A stretch of 64,000 bases of DNA. It comes from an uncultured Lutimaribacter sp. (GTDB lineage: Bacteria > Pseudomonadota > Alphaproteobacteria > Rhodobacterales > Rhodobacteraceae). The stretch lies in assembly GCA_913061505.1 (NCBI GenBank), contig CAJXSO010000004.1, positions 1 to 64,000 of the forward strand, in the 5' to 3' direction. The notes under the pieces were generated by a model that did no database searches, was not told the DNA's origin, and saw only the letters and a list, made by a program, of their open reading frames with translations. Below, piece after piece: positions 25,886 to 35,467 of the stretch. Within the stretch, counting starts at the first letter, position 1; each line of letters starts with the position of its first letter. Made by a program: the position numbers and the translations under genes.

Positions 25886-26347
25886 ATGTCTGCCATCGAA
25901 GCCCGCCTTGCCGAACTTGGCGTCACCCTTCCCGATGCGCCTGCGCCTGCGGCCAATTATGTGCCCTATGTGATCAGCGGTAATATGGTCTATGTGTCTG
26001 GGCAAATCTCGATGGCTGATGGCCAGCTGATTTGCGGCAAGCTGGGTGCTGATATGGGCATTGATGCAGGTGCCGCCGCTGCACGCAGCTGTGCAATCAG
26101 CCTGCTGGCGCAGCTAAAGGCGGCCTGTGGCGGCAATCTTGATCGCCTGCAGCGGGTGGTAAAGCTGGTGGGTTTCGTGAATTCGACCGCAGATTTCACC
26201 GATCAGCCAAAGGTGATCAATGGCGCCTCTGATTTCATGGTTGCGGCTTTGGGCGATGCGGGGCGGCACGCGCGCTCGGCCGTTTCGGCGGCGTCTTTGC
26301 CATTGGGTGTGGCGGTTGAAATCGAGGCAATTTTCGAGATCGCATGA
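25886..26347 (+). CDS. RidA (YjgF/YER057c/UK114) family protein
   Basis: 153 aa, slightly longer than the classic 130-residue RidA, matching the YjgF_like_1 subgroup. It has VISGNMVYVSGQISMADGQ near residue 33 and the C-terminal ARSAVSAASLPLGVAVEIEAIFEIA, which includes the conserved Arg that binds the carboxylate of enamine/imine intermediates. RidA proteins hydrolyse reactive 2-aminoacrylate made by PLP dehydratases. The ATG follows AAGGATCTGTC. It overlaps the next gene by ATGA, so the two are translationally coupled. Confidence 0.93.
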   Translation: MSAIEARLAELGVTLPDAPAPAANYVPYVISGNMVYVSGQISMADGQLICGKLGADMGIDAGAAAARSCAISLLAQLKAACGGNLDRLQRVVKLVGFVNSTADFTDQPKVINGASDFMVAALGDAGRHARSAVSAASLPLGVAVEIEAIFEIA

Positions 26348-27111
26348 TGCTGCCCCCTTCGTTTTTGCATGCCCCAATTGCCCATCGCGCGCTGCATGAT
26401 CGTGCACAGGGGCGCATTGAAAATTCGTTATCGGCCATTCAGGCCGCCGTGCAGGCAGGCTATGGCATTGAAATAGATCTGCAGCTTAGCGCCGATGGCC
26501 AACCTATGGTGTTTCACGATTATATGCTTGATCGCCTGACGGGCGATACCGGCATGATCAACCAGCGCCCTGCCGCCGAATTGCAAACTATCGCGCTGAC
26601 AGATGGCCGGGGCGATTGCATTCCCACCTTTGCCCAGGTGCTGGCCGCTGTGGCAGGAAAAGTGCCCTTGCTGGTGGAACTAAAAGACCAAGACGGCAAT
26701 TTGGGCCCGGCTGTGGGGCGGTTAGAGCAAGCCACCGCCGATGCGCTAAAGGGCTATCGTGGCGATGTGGCGGTGATGTCGTTCAACCCTAATGCGGTGC
26801 GGGTGTTTGGCGGCATGGCCCCGCATATACCCCGGGGGTTAACCACCTGTGCCTTTGATCCAGCCGAATGGGCGCCAGTGTCGAAACAGCGGCTAAAGCG
26901 GCTGGCTGATATCCCCGATTATCAGGCTTGCGGTGCATCCTTCATCAGCCATCAGGCGGCTGATTTGGCCAGCCCGCGTGTGGCGCAATTGCAGGCCCAG
27001 GGTGCGGCGATCTTGTGCTGGACAATCCGCAGCCCCCAGGCCGAGGCAGAGGCCCGCAAGATTGCGCAAAATATCACCTTCGAGGGGTATCACGCCGCAA
27101 TCCCCGCTTGA
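26344..27111 (+). CDS. Glycerophosphodiester phosphodiesterase family protein
   Basis: 255 aa. The active site is intact: AHRALHDRAQGRIENSL (HR and E-N), YGIEIDLQLSADG (ExD) and MVFHDYMLDRLTG (HD) within the first 65 residues. Lys and Glu in LVELKDQDG complete the TIM-barrel signature. No signal peptide is visible, so it should be cytoplasmic and release glycerol-3-phosphate from deacylated phospholipids. It is coupled to ridA by a 4-nt overlap and is followed by a hairpin. Confidence 0.92.
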   Translation: MMLPPSFLHAPIAHRALHDRAQGRIENSLSAIQAAVQAGYGIEIDLQLSADGQPMVFHDYMLDRLTGDTGMINQRPAAELQTIALTDGRGDCIPTFAQVLAAVAGKVPLLVELKDQDGNLGPAVGRLEQATADALKGYRGDVAVMSFNPNAVRVFGGMAPHIPRGLTTCAFDPAEWAPVSKQRLKRLADIPDYQACGASFISHQAADLASPRVAQLQAQGAAILCWTIRSPQAEAEARKIAQNITFEGYHAAIPA

Positions 27112-27120
27112 ACACAGCAA

Positions 27121-27154
27121 GGGCCGCACCAAATTGTGGCGCGACCCCCCTTTT
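27121..27154 (+). terminator. Likely terminator after the GDPD gene
   Basis: GGGCCGCACCA pairs with TGGCGCGACCC (9 of 11 positions) and is followed by CCCTTTTAA. It is inside the 57 nt before the FemAB-like gene, so it may attenuate rather than stop. Confidence 0.45.
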
Positions 27155-27168
27155 AAGGTGCGAAAGCG

Positions 27169-28356
27169 ATGGCCGACCAAGACGTTACGTTGGAAATAGT
27201 CACCGCGCTATCGGCGGTTTCCGCCGCCGAATGGGATAGCTGCGCCTGCCCCGAGGCCCAAAACGGCGCCCGCCCCGAAGACCCGTTTACAACCTACCGC
27301 TTTTTGCACGCACTAGAGGAAAGCGGCTCGGTCGGGGCGGGCACGGGCTGGCAGCCGCATTACCTGCTGGCGCGTGTAGAGGGGCAGTTGATCGGCTGCG
27401 CGCCCATGTATCTAAAAAGCCATTCGCAGGGTGAATATATTTTCGATCATTCCTGGGCGCATGCCTACGAGCGGGCAGGCGGGCGCTATTACCCGAAATT
27501 GCAAGTTGCGGTGCCCTTTACGCCCGCCACCGGGCGGCGGTTGTTGGTGCGCCCCGGGGTGGAAAACATGGCCCGGCAGGCCTTGGTTCAGGGCATGGCC
27601 CAGATTGGCGCCAACAATGGGGTGTCGTCTGCGCATATTACCTTTTGCACCACAGACGAGGCCAGCCAGGCCGCTGATCTGGGGCTGATGCACCGCATTG
27701 GCACCCAATATCACTGGCACAATCAGGGCTACCCCGATTTTTCGGCTTTCTTGGCCGATCTCAGCGCGCGCAAGCGCAAGATGATCCGCAAAGAACGCGC
27801 GCGTGCCGCCCAGTTTGGCGGGCAAATCGTGCAGCTCACCGGCGATCAGATTGCGCCCCACCATTGGGATGCGTTTTGGCAGTTTTACCAAGATACCGGC
27901 GCGCGGAAATGGGGGCGGCCCTATCTGACACGCAGCTTTTTTGATCTGCTGCAACGCGACATGCGCGATGATCTGTTGCTGGTCTTGGCGCTGCGCAACG
28001 GCCAGCCTGTGGCTGGTGCGTTGAATTTTATCGGCCGCTCGGCGCTTTTTGGCCGGTATTGGGGCTGTATCGAAGATCACCCCTGCCTGCATTTCGAATG
28101 CTGTTACTATCAAGCGATGGATTATGCGATTGCCCATGGCCTGGCCCGGGTCGAGGCGGGGGCGCAGGGCGAACATAAACTGGCCCGTGGCTATTTGCCC
28201 GCGCAGGTGCATTCGCTGCATTGGGTGGGCGATCCGGGCTTTGCCCGCGCCATCGCGCAATATCTGGAAGAAGAGCGTAAAGCCGTGGAAGACGAGGTTG
28301 ATATCCTAACCGATTATGGCCCGTTCCGAAAAACCGAAATGAAGGAGCAGGAATGA
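27169..28356 (+). CDS. FemAB/GNAT-like peptidoglycan-recognition-family N-acetyltransferase (DUF482)
   Basis: 395 aa. The sequence fits the COG3146 family: SGQ-like [22 protein letters not shown] near residue 72, [16 protein letters not shown], then a C-terminal acyltransferase domain with [18 protein letters not shown] and the strongly conserved [33 protein letters not shown] in pieces. Members are annotated as 'peptidogalycan biosynthesis/recognition' or GNAT proteins, and their substrate is not firmly known. Its stop overlaps the start of the next gene by 4 nt. It probably modifies an amino group on a cell-wall or protein target. Confidence 0.88.
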   Translation: MADQDVTLEIVTALSAVSAAEWDSCACPEAQNGARPEDPFTTYRFLHALEESGSVGAGTGWQPHYLLARVEGQLIGCAPMYLKSHSQGEYIFDHSWAHAYERAGGRYYPKLQVAVPFTPATGRRLLVRPGVENMARQALVQGMAQIGANNGVSSAHITFCTTDEASQAADLGLMHRIGTQYHWHNQGYPDFSAFLADLSARKRKMIRKERARAAQFGGQIVQLTGDQIAPHHWDAFWQFYQDTGARKWGRPYLTRSFFDLLQRDMRDDLLLVLALRNGQPVAGALNFIGRSALFGRYWGCIEDHPCLHFECCYYQAMDYAIAHGLARVEAGAQGEHKLARGYLPAQVHSLHWVGDPGFARAIAQYLEEERKAVEDEVDILTDYGPFRKTEMKEQE

Positions 28357-28652
28357 CCGAATTGCTAAGCGACACTGGACGCAAAACCATGATTGCGCCA
28401 CTTTTGGCCAATGGCTGGGCCATGGCCGACGGGCGCGATGCCATTTGCAAAACCTTTGTATTCGATGATTTTACGCAGGCCTTTGCCTTTATGACGCGCG
28501 CAGCGCTTTGGGCCGAGAAATGGGATCATCACCCCGAATGGAGCAATGTCTACAAAACCGTAACCGTGCTGCTGACCACCCATGATGTGGGCGGGCTGTC
28601 GGCGCTAGATGCCAAACTGGCGCGCAAAATGGACCAGCTATTGGCGGTTTAG
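28353..28652 (+). CDS. phhB: 4a-hydroxytetrahydrobiopterin dehydratase
   Basis: 99 aa, the normal size. The active-site region [19 protein letters not shown] contains the conserved HHPEW motif, and [20 protein letters not shown] holds the last catalytic His. The enzyme recycles pterin after aromatic amino acid hydroxylation and can also act as a folate-related or transcriptional cofactor protein. No phenylalanine hydroxylase gene is near. The ATG overlaps the preceding stop and its own stop overlaps the convergent lpxK stop by 4 nt. Confidence 0.93.
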   Translation: MTELLSDTGRKTMIAPLLANGWAMADGRDAICKTFVFDDFTQAFAFMTRAALWAEKWDHHPEWSNVYKTVTVLLTTHDVGGLSALDAKLARKMDQLLAV

Positions 28653-29650
28653 CCTGCAGGTTTCAGCGCCTTTGCCAGCATGGTTTTCAGCTGGTCTTCG
28701 GCATCGATATGCAGGCGCACGGGCAGGGTGATAACCTTGGTGCGAAAACTGGGGGGCAGGCGGGCTGCGTCTTTTTCTGTTGTCACCAGCTGTGCCCCAG
28801 CCTGGCGTGCCGCGCTTTCCAGCCGGTTTAGCAAGGCAGGTGTCAGGGTTTGGTGATCGTCCAGCGCCTCGGTGCGCACCAGTTGCGCGCCAAGCCCGCG
28901 CAATGTGGCGAAAAATTTTTCCGGGTGGCCAATGCCGGCAAAGGCCAAAAATGGCGTGCCGCGCCAATCCATGCCGGTTTGCAGCGGCGCCAGATGGGCC
29001 TGCATATGCGGCACGCTGATGGTGGTGTGCCAGGCCTGGGCAAAGCGGCGCTGATCATCCTCACCACCGATTGACAGCAGCAAATCGGCCCGTGCCAGCC
29101 CCACGGGCACGCGTTCGCGCAAGGGGCCCGCAGGCAGGCAGCGGCCGTTGCCAAAGCCTTTGGCGGCATCCACAACAATGATAGAAAAATCTTTGGCCAG
29201 CGCCGGGTTTTGAAACCCGTCATCCAGCACGATCACCTGCGCACCCTGCGCTATTGCCGCCTGCGCACCGGCCAGCCTGTCATGGGCCACCCATGTGCGC
29301 GCAAAGGCCGACAGCAGCAGCGGCTCGTCGCCCACCTGTGCGGCGCTGTGGTGGGTTGGATGCACCTCGACCGGCCCGGCCAGCGCCCCGCCATAGCCAC
29401 GTGACACCACATGCGCCTCTAGGTGCAGGCCGCGCAGCACCTCTAGCAGGGCAATCACCGTGGGGGTTTTGCCCGTGCCGCCGGCGTTCAGGTTGCCCAC
29501 GCACACCACCGGCACCCCCAGCCGCGCCTGTGGGCCGCGGCCCAGGCGGCGCGCTGTGGCTGCGGCATAGAGCGCGCCCAGCGGCGCCAAAAGCCGGCTT
29601 TGCCAGGCCGGGTTTTGGGGCGGGGTGAACCAGAATTCAGGCGCGCGCAT
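28649..29650 (-). CDS. lpxK: Tetraacyldisaccharide 4'-kinase
   Basis: 333 aa. The N-terminal [13 protein letters not shown] is typical. The P-loop [19 protein letters not shown] is at residue ~50, and the second-half motifs [28 protein letters not shown] follow in order. The enzyme phosphorylates the lipid A disaccharide at the inner face of the cytoplasmic membrane. The ATG directly follows the TGA of the WaaA-like gene, whose 3' end supplies the AGGAGG ribosome site. The pair thus acts in the same pathway. Confidence 0.96.
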   Translation of the reverse strand: MRAPEFWFTPPQNPAWQSRLLAPLGALYAAATARRLGRGPQARLGVPVVCVGNLNAGGTGKTPTVIALLEVLRGLHLEAHVVSRGYGGALAGPVEVHPTHHSAAQVGDEPLLLSAFARTWVAHDRLAGAQAAIAQGAQVIVLDDGFQNPALAKDFSIIVVDAAKGFGNGRCLPAGPLRERVPVGLARADLLLSIGGEDDQRRFAQAWHTTISVPHMQAHLAPLQTGMDWRGTPFLAFAGIGHPEKFFATLRGLGAQLVRTEALDDHQTLTPALLNRLESAARQAGAQLVTTEKDAARLPPSFRTKVITLPVRLHIDAEDQLKTMLAKALKPAG

Positions 29651-30877
29651 TCAGGCCTCCTTTGGCGGTGGGGCAGTGTCTAGCCGGTCTTGCAGCAGCT
29701 CGATCACCTGATCGGTGGCCGCCGCCCCTTGCGAAATAACCTGCCAGGCCGCAAGCGCCATTTTGGCGGCCCGCTCGGGTGAGATCAACTCGCTGACCAC
29801 AGGCGCCAGCCGCGTGGTATCGGGCAGCGCCACCGCAGCCCCCGCCGCCTGCAGCTGTGCATAAGCGGCCTGATGCGCGCCAGTTGCACTGGCAAACATC
29901 ACCGCCGAGCCAAGCGCCGCAGGGGCAAAAGGATCTTGCGCCGCATCTGGGCTGTGCAGCGTGCTGGCCATCAATGTCAAAGGGGCCAGCCGATACCACA
30001 GGCCCATCTCGTCGGTGCCATCTGCCAGCAAGATCTGGGTTGTCTCATTGGGCAATTCCCCCCGTGCCCAACGCGCCACGCGCCAGCCCTCGTCATCTAG
30101 GGTGGCGGCAAAGCCTGGCTCGTCGTCAGCATCATCTGGCACAACGATCAACAGCATGCGGTGGGCATAGCGCATTGCGGCGCGATGGGCCTCGGTGATT
30201 GTGGCCAGCCCATCGCGGTTGACATGGGCCGCCAGCCACACCTGCCGGTCGGTCAGGGCGGTTGACAGCTCTTCACGCGCATCGGGATCGTGGGGTAGGG
30301 CCATGCTGGCCTGTTGCAGCGGGCCCACAACATGCAGCGCGCTTTGGGGCAGGCCCAAACGCAACAGCCGTTGCCCGGTGTTTTCGTCTTGGGCAAAAAC
30401 CGCACGGAAGCTGTGCAAAACCTGGCGCGCCGGGTCTGGCAGCCAGCGGGCGCGAATGGCCTCGAACCCGCTTTCAGCGGCGTTCACCAACACCAAGGCC
30501 ATGCCAGAATGGGCGGCCTGTTGCAGCAAAACAGGCCGCAGGTTGCCATGGGCCCACAGGCACAGATCGGGCCGCCAATGGCCCAAAAAGCTGCGCACAG
30601 CATCGGGTTTTTCTGGCACCACCACTTCGGCTGCGGCTAATGCGCGGGGCAATGGTGTGGGCAAGGGGGCACCTTGGTGGGTCAGCAGCAAATGCACATC
30701 GGGGCGCTGTTGATAAAGCCGCTCGAACAGGCGCAGCAGCGCTGCAATATCGTGGGCGGCTGTGGCATGTGCCCAGATCAGCTGGCCCCTTGGGCGGTTG
30801 GCGCTGGGCGCGTATTTGCTGGCCCGCGCCCGGCCCGGCAAGCCAGTATAAGACGAAAGGCCCATTGCGCGTGCCAT
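29651..30877 (-). CDS. WaaA/KdtA-like 3-deoxy-D-manno-octulosonic acid transferase with altered active site
   Basis: 408 aa with the two-domain glycosyltransferase-30 layout: an N-terminal domain starting LSSYTGLPGRARASK and a C-terminal domain with GPLQQASMALPHDP and a late PFAPAALGSAVMFAS in place of the usual 'NxxEPAxxGxPVxxGP' element. Canonical WaaA carries a conserved HAASxGE with catalytic Glu; here the matching segment is HATAAHDIAAL, with Asp at that place and His for Gly. It should still be a Kdo-transferase relative, but function on lipid IVA is not assured. It sits between cysQ-like and lpxK genes with 1-nt to zero-nt spacing. A second, canonical waaA may exist elsewhere in the genome. 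Confidence 0.82.
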   Translation of the reverse strand: MARAMGLSSYTGLPGRARASKYAPSANRPRGQLIWAHATAAHDIAALLRLFERLYQQRPDVHLLLTHQGAPLPTPLPRALAAAEVVVPEKPDAVRSFLGHWRPDLCLWAHGNLRPVLLQQAAHSGMALVLVNAAESGFEAIRARWLPDPARQVLHSFRAVFAQDENTGQRLLRLGLPQSALHVVGPLQQASMALPHDPDAREELSTALTDRQVWLAAHVNRDGLATITEAHRAAMRYAHRMLLIVVPDDADDEPGFAATLDDEGWRVARWARGELPNETTQILLADGTDEMGLWYRLAPLTLMASTLHSPDAAQDPFAPAALGSAVMFASATGAHQAAYAQLQAAGAAVALPDTTRLAPVVSELISPERAAKMALAAWQVISQGAAATDQVIELLQDRLDTAPPPKEA

Positions 30878-30878
30878 G

Positions 30879-31685
30879 TCAGCGGCCCTGCGCCGGTTCT
30901 AATGCCACAGGGCGCAGCTGGCGCATCAGATTGCCATGCAACGCGGGGTTGGCCGCCACAACGCCATTTACCTGTGGGTGTGGGTTATTAAACCGCAGCG
31001 TTTGGCCATTGCGGTCGGTAATGGCGGCCCCTGCCTGCTGCAAAATAACGGCGCCAGCTGCAATATCCCATTCCCAGCTGGGGCGCAGCGTCAACATGGC
31101 ATCAAACCGGCCTTCGGCCACCAGCGACAGCCGATAGGCCAAAGAGGGGCGGTAGACACGGGTGACATCGGGCACAGCACCTTGCCAATGGCTGGCATCG
31201 TAATTGGGCTTTGCGGCCACCACGGTGGCGCCTTGCAATTGCCCGCGCCCTGCCACGCGTATGGGCTGGCCATTCAACTGCGCCCCCAGCCCGGCAGCCG
31301 CGCGGTAAAGCTTGTTTTTCATGGGCAGATACACCACCCCCGCCACGGGCACACCGTTTTCAACAATGGCCAAGGCATGCGCCCAGGCGTTGCCCCCTTC
31401 GATGAAACTGCGGGTGCCATCGATCGGGTCGATCACAAAAACCCGGCTTTCGCCCAGCCGTGTGGTGCCGTCTTCGGTTTCCTCGGAAAGCCAGCCATAA
31501 TCTGGCCGGGCGCTGCGCAGCGCTGTGCACAGCAGCTCGTTCACCGCATGATCGGCGGCTGTAACAGGGCCCAGGTTGCCAGGCTTTTCGCTGATTTCGT
31601 AGCGTTGCCCAACAAAGCTGCGCGCCAGCTTGCCTGCCGCCAGTGCCGCCTGTGTCAGCAAGTCTAAATCATCATGCACCGGCAA
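30879..31685 (-). CDS. Inositol monophosphatase/3'(2'),5'-bisphosphate nucleotidase (CysQ-like)
   Basis: 268 aa. The metal site is complete: GPVTAADHAVNELL, EETED, the diagnostic VIDPIDGTRSFIEGG near residue 88, and WEWDIAAGAVILQQAG near 200. These residues bind three Mg ions in the IMPase fold. CysQ-type members remove the 3'-phosphate from PAP. No ATG is available at the right place; TTG 31685 after AAGGGATGATGC is preferred over GTG 31679. It overlaps the end of the pmbA-like gene by 14 nt and is one of four tightly packed genes ending with lpxK. Confidence 0.9.
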   Translation of the reverse strand: MPVHDDLDLLTQAALAAGKLARSFVGQRYEISEKPGNLGPVTAADHAVNELLCTALRSARPDYGWLSEETEDGTTRLGESRVFVIDPIDGTRSFIEGGNAWAHALAIVENGVPVAGVVYLPMKNKLYRAAAGLGAQLNGQPIRVAGRGQLQGATVVAAKPNYDASHWQGAVPDVTRVYRPSLAYRLSLVAEGRFDAMLTLRPSWEWDIAAGAVILQQAGAAITDRNGQTLRFNNPHPQVNGVVAANPALHGNLMRQLRPVALEPAQGR

Positions 31686-33018
31686 GCATCATCCCTTCGA
31701 CCAAAACCGAGGGCACAACCCGCGACAGCCAGTGCCGCCCGTCATTGGCCGGCACCATGCTGCGCAACATATCGTTCAAATTGCCAGCCACGGTGCATTC
31801 GTTCACCGGATAGGCGATTTGCCCGTTTTCCACCCAAAACCCAGAGGCGCCGCGGGAATAATCGCCTGTGTTGGGGTTGATCGTGGCACCGATCATCGAT
31901 GTCACCAGCAGCCCCGTGCCCATCATAGCCAGCAGATCGGCGCGGCTATGTGGGCCTTGGGTCAGGCTTAGGTTCCAATGCGCGGGGGATGGCGGGCCGC
32001 CCGTGCCGCGGGCGGCATTGCCTGTGGGGGCCATGCCCAACCGCCGGGCGGTGGCCAAATCCAGCGTCCAGCCCGTAAGAATGCCGTTATCGATGATCGT
32101 GCGGGCCTGGGTGGGCAGCCCCTCGGCATCGAAGGGGCGCGAGCCGCTGATGCGCGGGCGATGCGGGTCTTCTATCAGCGACAGGCCGCTGGGCAGCACC
32201 TGCTGGCCCAGTGCATTGCGCAACCACGAACCGCCACGGGCGATGGCCTGCCCATTGATGGCGGCGGCCAAATGCCCGATCAGCGAAGATGAGATGCGTT
32301 CGTCAAACAGCACCGGATAGGCGCCAGTGGGGGGCTTGCGCGCGCCCAACCGCGCCACCGCGCGTTCGGCGGCAGTGCGGCCAATATCGGCGGCATCGCG
32401 TAAATCGGCCTGAAAACTGCGGCCGTCGCCATCGTAATCACGCTCCATCCCGGTGCCAGTGCCGGCAATAGCCACGCAGGAAATGCTGCGTTGGGTGCGC
32501 GCGTAACCGGCTGAAAACCCGTTGCTGGCCGCCAGCCAGATATCGGTGCGCCCATAGCCTGCATTGGCCCCTTGCACCTGCGATATGCCCGCAATTTCCC
32601 GGGCGGCGGCCTCGGCCTGCAGGGCATCGTCTTGCAGGGCCTCTGGGTTAGGCTCGGGCGTGGGATCGCATAGTTGCAGGGCGCCGGCATCGGGGTTTTG
32701 CGCCAGCTGAGATGGATCGGCCAAGCCTGCATGCGGGTCGTGCGGCGCCTCGCGGGCCATGGCCACAGCACGCAGGGCCATTTCCTGCAAGGTTTCTGGC
32801 CGGATATCCGAGGCCGAAACATTGGCTTGGCGTTGGCCCACAAACACCCGCAACCCCAGATCTACCCCTTCCGAGCGTTCGGCCTGCTCTAAGCTGCCTT
32901 CGCGAATATCGATCGACACAGACGTGCCGCCAACAGCCATGCTATCTGCAGCATCAGCGCCCGCTGTGCGTGCGGCATCCAGCAATTGCTGGCACAGGGC
33001 CTCTAGGGGGTGGGACAT
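31672..33018 (-). CDS. pmbA: TldE/PmbA-family metallopeptidase subunit
   Basis: 448 aa from ATG 33018, which has AAGGAG five bases upstream; an open frame eight codons longer has no good site. Landmarks are IDIREGSLEQAERSEGVDLGLRVFVG near residue 30 (in two parts), ALGARKPPTGAYPVLFDERISSSLIGH, the C-terminal NAARGTGGPPSPAHWNLSL, and GATINPNTGDYSRGASGFWVENG. The HExxxH zinc motif that marks TldD is absent, so this is the TldE-type partner of the TldD/TldE protease that matures modified peptides and controls CcdA. No tldD gene is in the window. Confidence 0.93.
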   Translation of the reverse strand: MSHPLEALCQQLLDAARTAGADAADSMAVGGTSVSIDIREGSLEQAERSEGVDLGLRVFVGQRQANVSASDIRPETLQEMALRAVAMAREAPHDPHAGLADPSQLAQNPDAGALQLCDPTPEPNPEALQDDALQAEAAAREIAGISQVQGANAGYGRTDIWLAASNGFSAGYARTQRSISCVAIAGTGTGMERDYDGDGRSFQADLRDAADIGRTAAERAVARLGARKPPTGAYPVLFDERISSSLIGHLAAAINGQAIARGGSWLRNALGQQVLPSGLSLIEDPHRPRISGSRPFDAEGLPTQARTIIDNGILTGWTLDLATARRLGMAPTGNAARGTGGPPSPAHWNLSLTQGPHSRADLLAMMGTGLLVTSMIGATINPNTGDYSRGASGFWVENGQIAYPVNECTVAGNLNDMLRSMVPANDGRHWLSRVVPSVLVEGMMLAGA

Positions 33019-33075
33019 GCATACTCCTTCACACTGTGGCACAGGCGGGGCTGCGCCATGGGCCAGATATAGGCC

Positions 33076-34587
33076 CTAGCGCAGCCTTTGGCCATTTGCC
33101 AGCACATGGCCTTGGGCGTTAATTTCCAGCTGCGATGTCAGCTGCCCCTCGGCAGTGCCTGGCACGGTGAAAATACCCAGCATCATCAGCGCGCCCATGG
33201 CCTGTTCTTGCGGCACAAGGCCGATTTCCACCAAGGTTTCCAGTAGGGTTTGCGCCCCGGTAATGGTCACATTCAGCATACCTTCGGGGCGGGGCATGCC
33301 GGGGAAGGTTTGCAGATCGTCGCCATCAAAGGAAAAGCCGCCTTCGGCATTCAGCGTGGCACCTGCGGCGCTTAAGGTGAGGGCGCGCAGATCCAGGGTT
33401 TGGGGCAAAAACGGGCTGTCTTGTGCCAGCATGGCCTCGGGATCCCAGGGGTTGCGATCAACACGCGCTGTGCCATCAAGCTGCACAGACACTGTGGCAG
33501 GGTCGCGCGGCAGTTTCTTCAGCGGGTCCAGCATGGCCCATAACACCTCGGAAACGCGCACCCCTTGCAGTGTGATGCCCAAGGAGTAGGGCTGTGGGCG
33601 CAAAGAAACCGCAGTGGGGATGGTTATTTCAAACCCGGTTTCTTCTGACCACATCTCGATTGGCAGTGGCAGCTCGGTGCCGGTCAGCACGGTATATTGC
33701 TGGGTTGTGCTGCCAGAATAGGCCAATTCCCTGTTGGACAGGGCGCCGCTGAACTGGCCCATGGCCGATGTGCCCTCGGCGGTGGCGCGTGCGCCGTCTT
33801 CGACAAAGCTCCAGCTGCTTTGCCCGGCGCCATAGCGCAGCTGGGTTTCAATCGCCAGGCCCGCCTGTAGCATGCCGGCAAAATCTGTGCGCTCGGTCGA
33901 TTGTGGCATGGCGGTCAGGCTTTGTTGCGACACATCTTGCAGCGTGCCGCGGATATCGACGCTATTGTCAGGGCCCTGCGGCGCCGATAGCGCAATAGCA
34001 TAGTCAAGCTGGGCAATCTGCAGCTGCTGCTGCGATTGGGTTAGGCTGCGCCCCTCGCTGGTGCCGCGCCCGGTGACATCGCGCAGGGTTAGGCCGGTAT
34101 CGGCGGTTTGCATCACCCTGCCATCGATCGCCAGGCTATCCAGCGCCATCTGCAGCTGTGCTGCGCTGTAGCTATAGGTCATTTTTTCGGGCGTGCCGCT
34201 GACGGTAAGTGAAAACAGGGTTTGCCGGTTTACGATTGTGCCGCGCATTTGTGCGCCATCGGCGCCGGCCATGGCAAAGCGCACCGGGATTTCCGCGGGA
34301 AACACCACCGATACGCTGCCATCCGCCTGGCCCTGAAACTGCACATCACCCAGTTGGGCGGCAACGGTGCCGGCGCCATCGGGCAGGGCGATTGTTAATG
34401 TCAGGTCTTGCAAATAAAGCGCGCGATCGGCCTCTTGCTCGGCCCCGGTTATAGTATAGCCCAAGCCGGTGAAATAGGTTTTCCAATTATCCCACACCTG
34501 GCGCGGGGCCAAATCGGCCATAGCGGCTTGTGTGCTGGCCATCGCCATAAAGGCGGCCGAAATGGCAATTTTTGCGATCAGTTTCAT
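33076..34587 (-). CDS. DUF2125 domain protein, probable secreted/periplasmic
   Basis: 503 aa from ATG 34587; a GTG six codons upstream is possible. The N terminus is a clear signal peptide (KLIAKIAISAAFMAMASTQAAMADLAP). DUF2125 pattern residues include VWDNWKTYFTGLGYTITGAEQ near the start, FAGMLQAGLAIETQLRYG in the middle, and LSAAGATLNAEGGFSFDGDDL near the end. The protein is beta-rich with repeated 'LDSLAIDG...LTLRDV' elements, like other long periplasmic lipid- or envelope-related proteins. The family is uncharacterised. It is upstream of pmbA on the same strand with a 57-nt gap. Confidence 0.82.
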   Translation of the reverse strand: MKLIAKIAISAAFMAMASTQAAMADLAPRQVWDNWKTYFTGLGYTITGAEQEADRALYLQDLTLTIALPDGAGTVAAQLGDVQFQGQADGSVSVVFPAEIPVRFAMAGADGAQMRGTIVNRQTLFSLTVSGTPEKMTYSYSAAQLQMALDSLAIDGRVMQTADTGLTLRDVTGRGTSEGRSLTQSQQQLQIAQLDYAIALSAPQGPDNSVDIRGTLQDVSQQSLTAMPQSTERTDFAGMLQAGLAIETQLRYGAGQSSWSFVEDGARATAEGTSAMGQFSGALSNRELAYSGSTTQQYTVLTGTELPLPIEMWSEETGFEITIPTAVSLRPQPYSLGITLQGVRVSEVLWAMLDPLKKLPRDPATVSVQLDGTARVDRNPWDPEAMLAQDSPFLPQTLDLRALTLSAAGATLNAEGGFSFDGDDLQTFPGMPRPEGMLNVTITGAQTLLETLVEIGLVPQEQAMGALMMLGIFTVPGTAEGQLTSQLEINAQGHVLANGQRLR

Positions 34588-34711
34588 GTTGGGCCCTTTT
34601 TTCACGCTGCACCTAATGTCGGGTGCGCAACCGCTATGGTCAAGGCGCTAGTGGCTGGACCCGGGCGCATGGGCGGTTTACCACAGGCAAAACGCCAACA
34701 AAGGAAACCCC

Positions 34712-35467
34712 ATGACAGATCTGGCCGGAAAAACCGTTTTGATCACTGGCGCCAGCCGCGGCATTGGCGAGGCCACAGCGCGGCTGTTTGCCCAGCAAGG
34801 TGCCAACCTGGTGTTGGCCGCGCGCAGCCTGGACGCGGTGCAAGCCATTGCCGATGACATCGGCCCACAAGCGCGCGCGATTGCCTGCGATGTGGCCGAT
34901 TTTGCGCAGGTGCAGGCGGCTGTCGATCTGGCCTGCAGCACGTTTGGCGGGTTGGATGTGCTTATTGGCAATGCCGGCGTGATCGAGCCTATTTCACTGC
35001 TGTCGCAGGCCGATCCGGCCGGTTGGGGTGGTGCGATTGATATCAATTTAAAGGGCGTATTTTATGGCATGCGCGCGGCGCTGCCGGTGATGTTGGCGGC
35101 AGGCCAGGGCACGATCATCACCATCAGCTCGGGTGCGGCCCATAACCCGCTGGAAGGCTGGAGCCACTATTGCGCCTCAAAGGCGGGTGCCGCAATGCTG
35201 ACGCGTAATGCGCATTTGGAAGTGGCCCAGCACGGCCTGCGCATCATGGGCCTGTCGCCCGGCACGGTGGCCACCCAAATGCAGCGTGAAATAAAGGCCA
35301 GCGGGGTGAACCCCATCAGCCAGTTGGAATGGCACGATCATATCCCGCCAGAATGGCCCGCGCGCTGCCTGCTGTGGATGTGCCAGCCCGCATCAGATGC
35401 CTATTTGGGCCAGGAAATTTCGCTGCGCGATCAAGGCATTCGTAAAACGCTGGGGCTGGTGGCATGA
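34712..35467 (+). CDS. Short-chain dehydrogenase/reductase
   Basis: 251 aa. The classical SDR motifs are present: the cofactor loop ITGASRGIGEATARLFA, DVADFAQ, LIGNAGVIEP, and the catalytic SSGAAHNPLEGWSHYCASKAGAAM with Tyr and Lys of YxxxK and a serine upstream. The N-terminal TGASRGIG with the following Arg suits NADP(H). The substrate is unknown. Its TGA overlaps the ATG of the crotonase-like gene, indicating joint translation and a linked pathway, perhaps fatty-acid or hydroxyacyl metabolism. Confidence 0.92.
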   Translation: MTDLAGKTVLITGASRGIGEATARLFAQQGANLVLAARSLDAVQAIADDIGPQARAIACDVADFAQVQAAVDLACSTFGGLDVLIGNAGVIEPISLLSQADPAGWGGAIDINLKGVFYGMRAALPVMLAAGQGTIITISSGAAHNPLEGWSHYCASKAGAAMLTRNAHLEVAQHGLRIMGLSPGTVATQMQREIKASGVNPISQLEWHDHIPPEWPARCLLWMCQPASDAYLGQEISLRDQGIRKTLGLVA

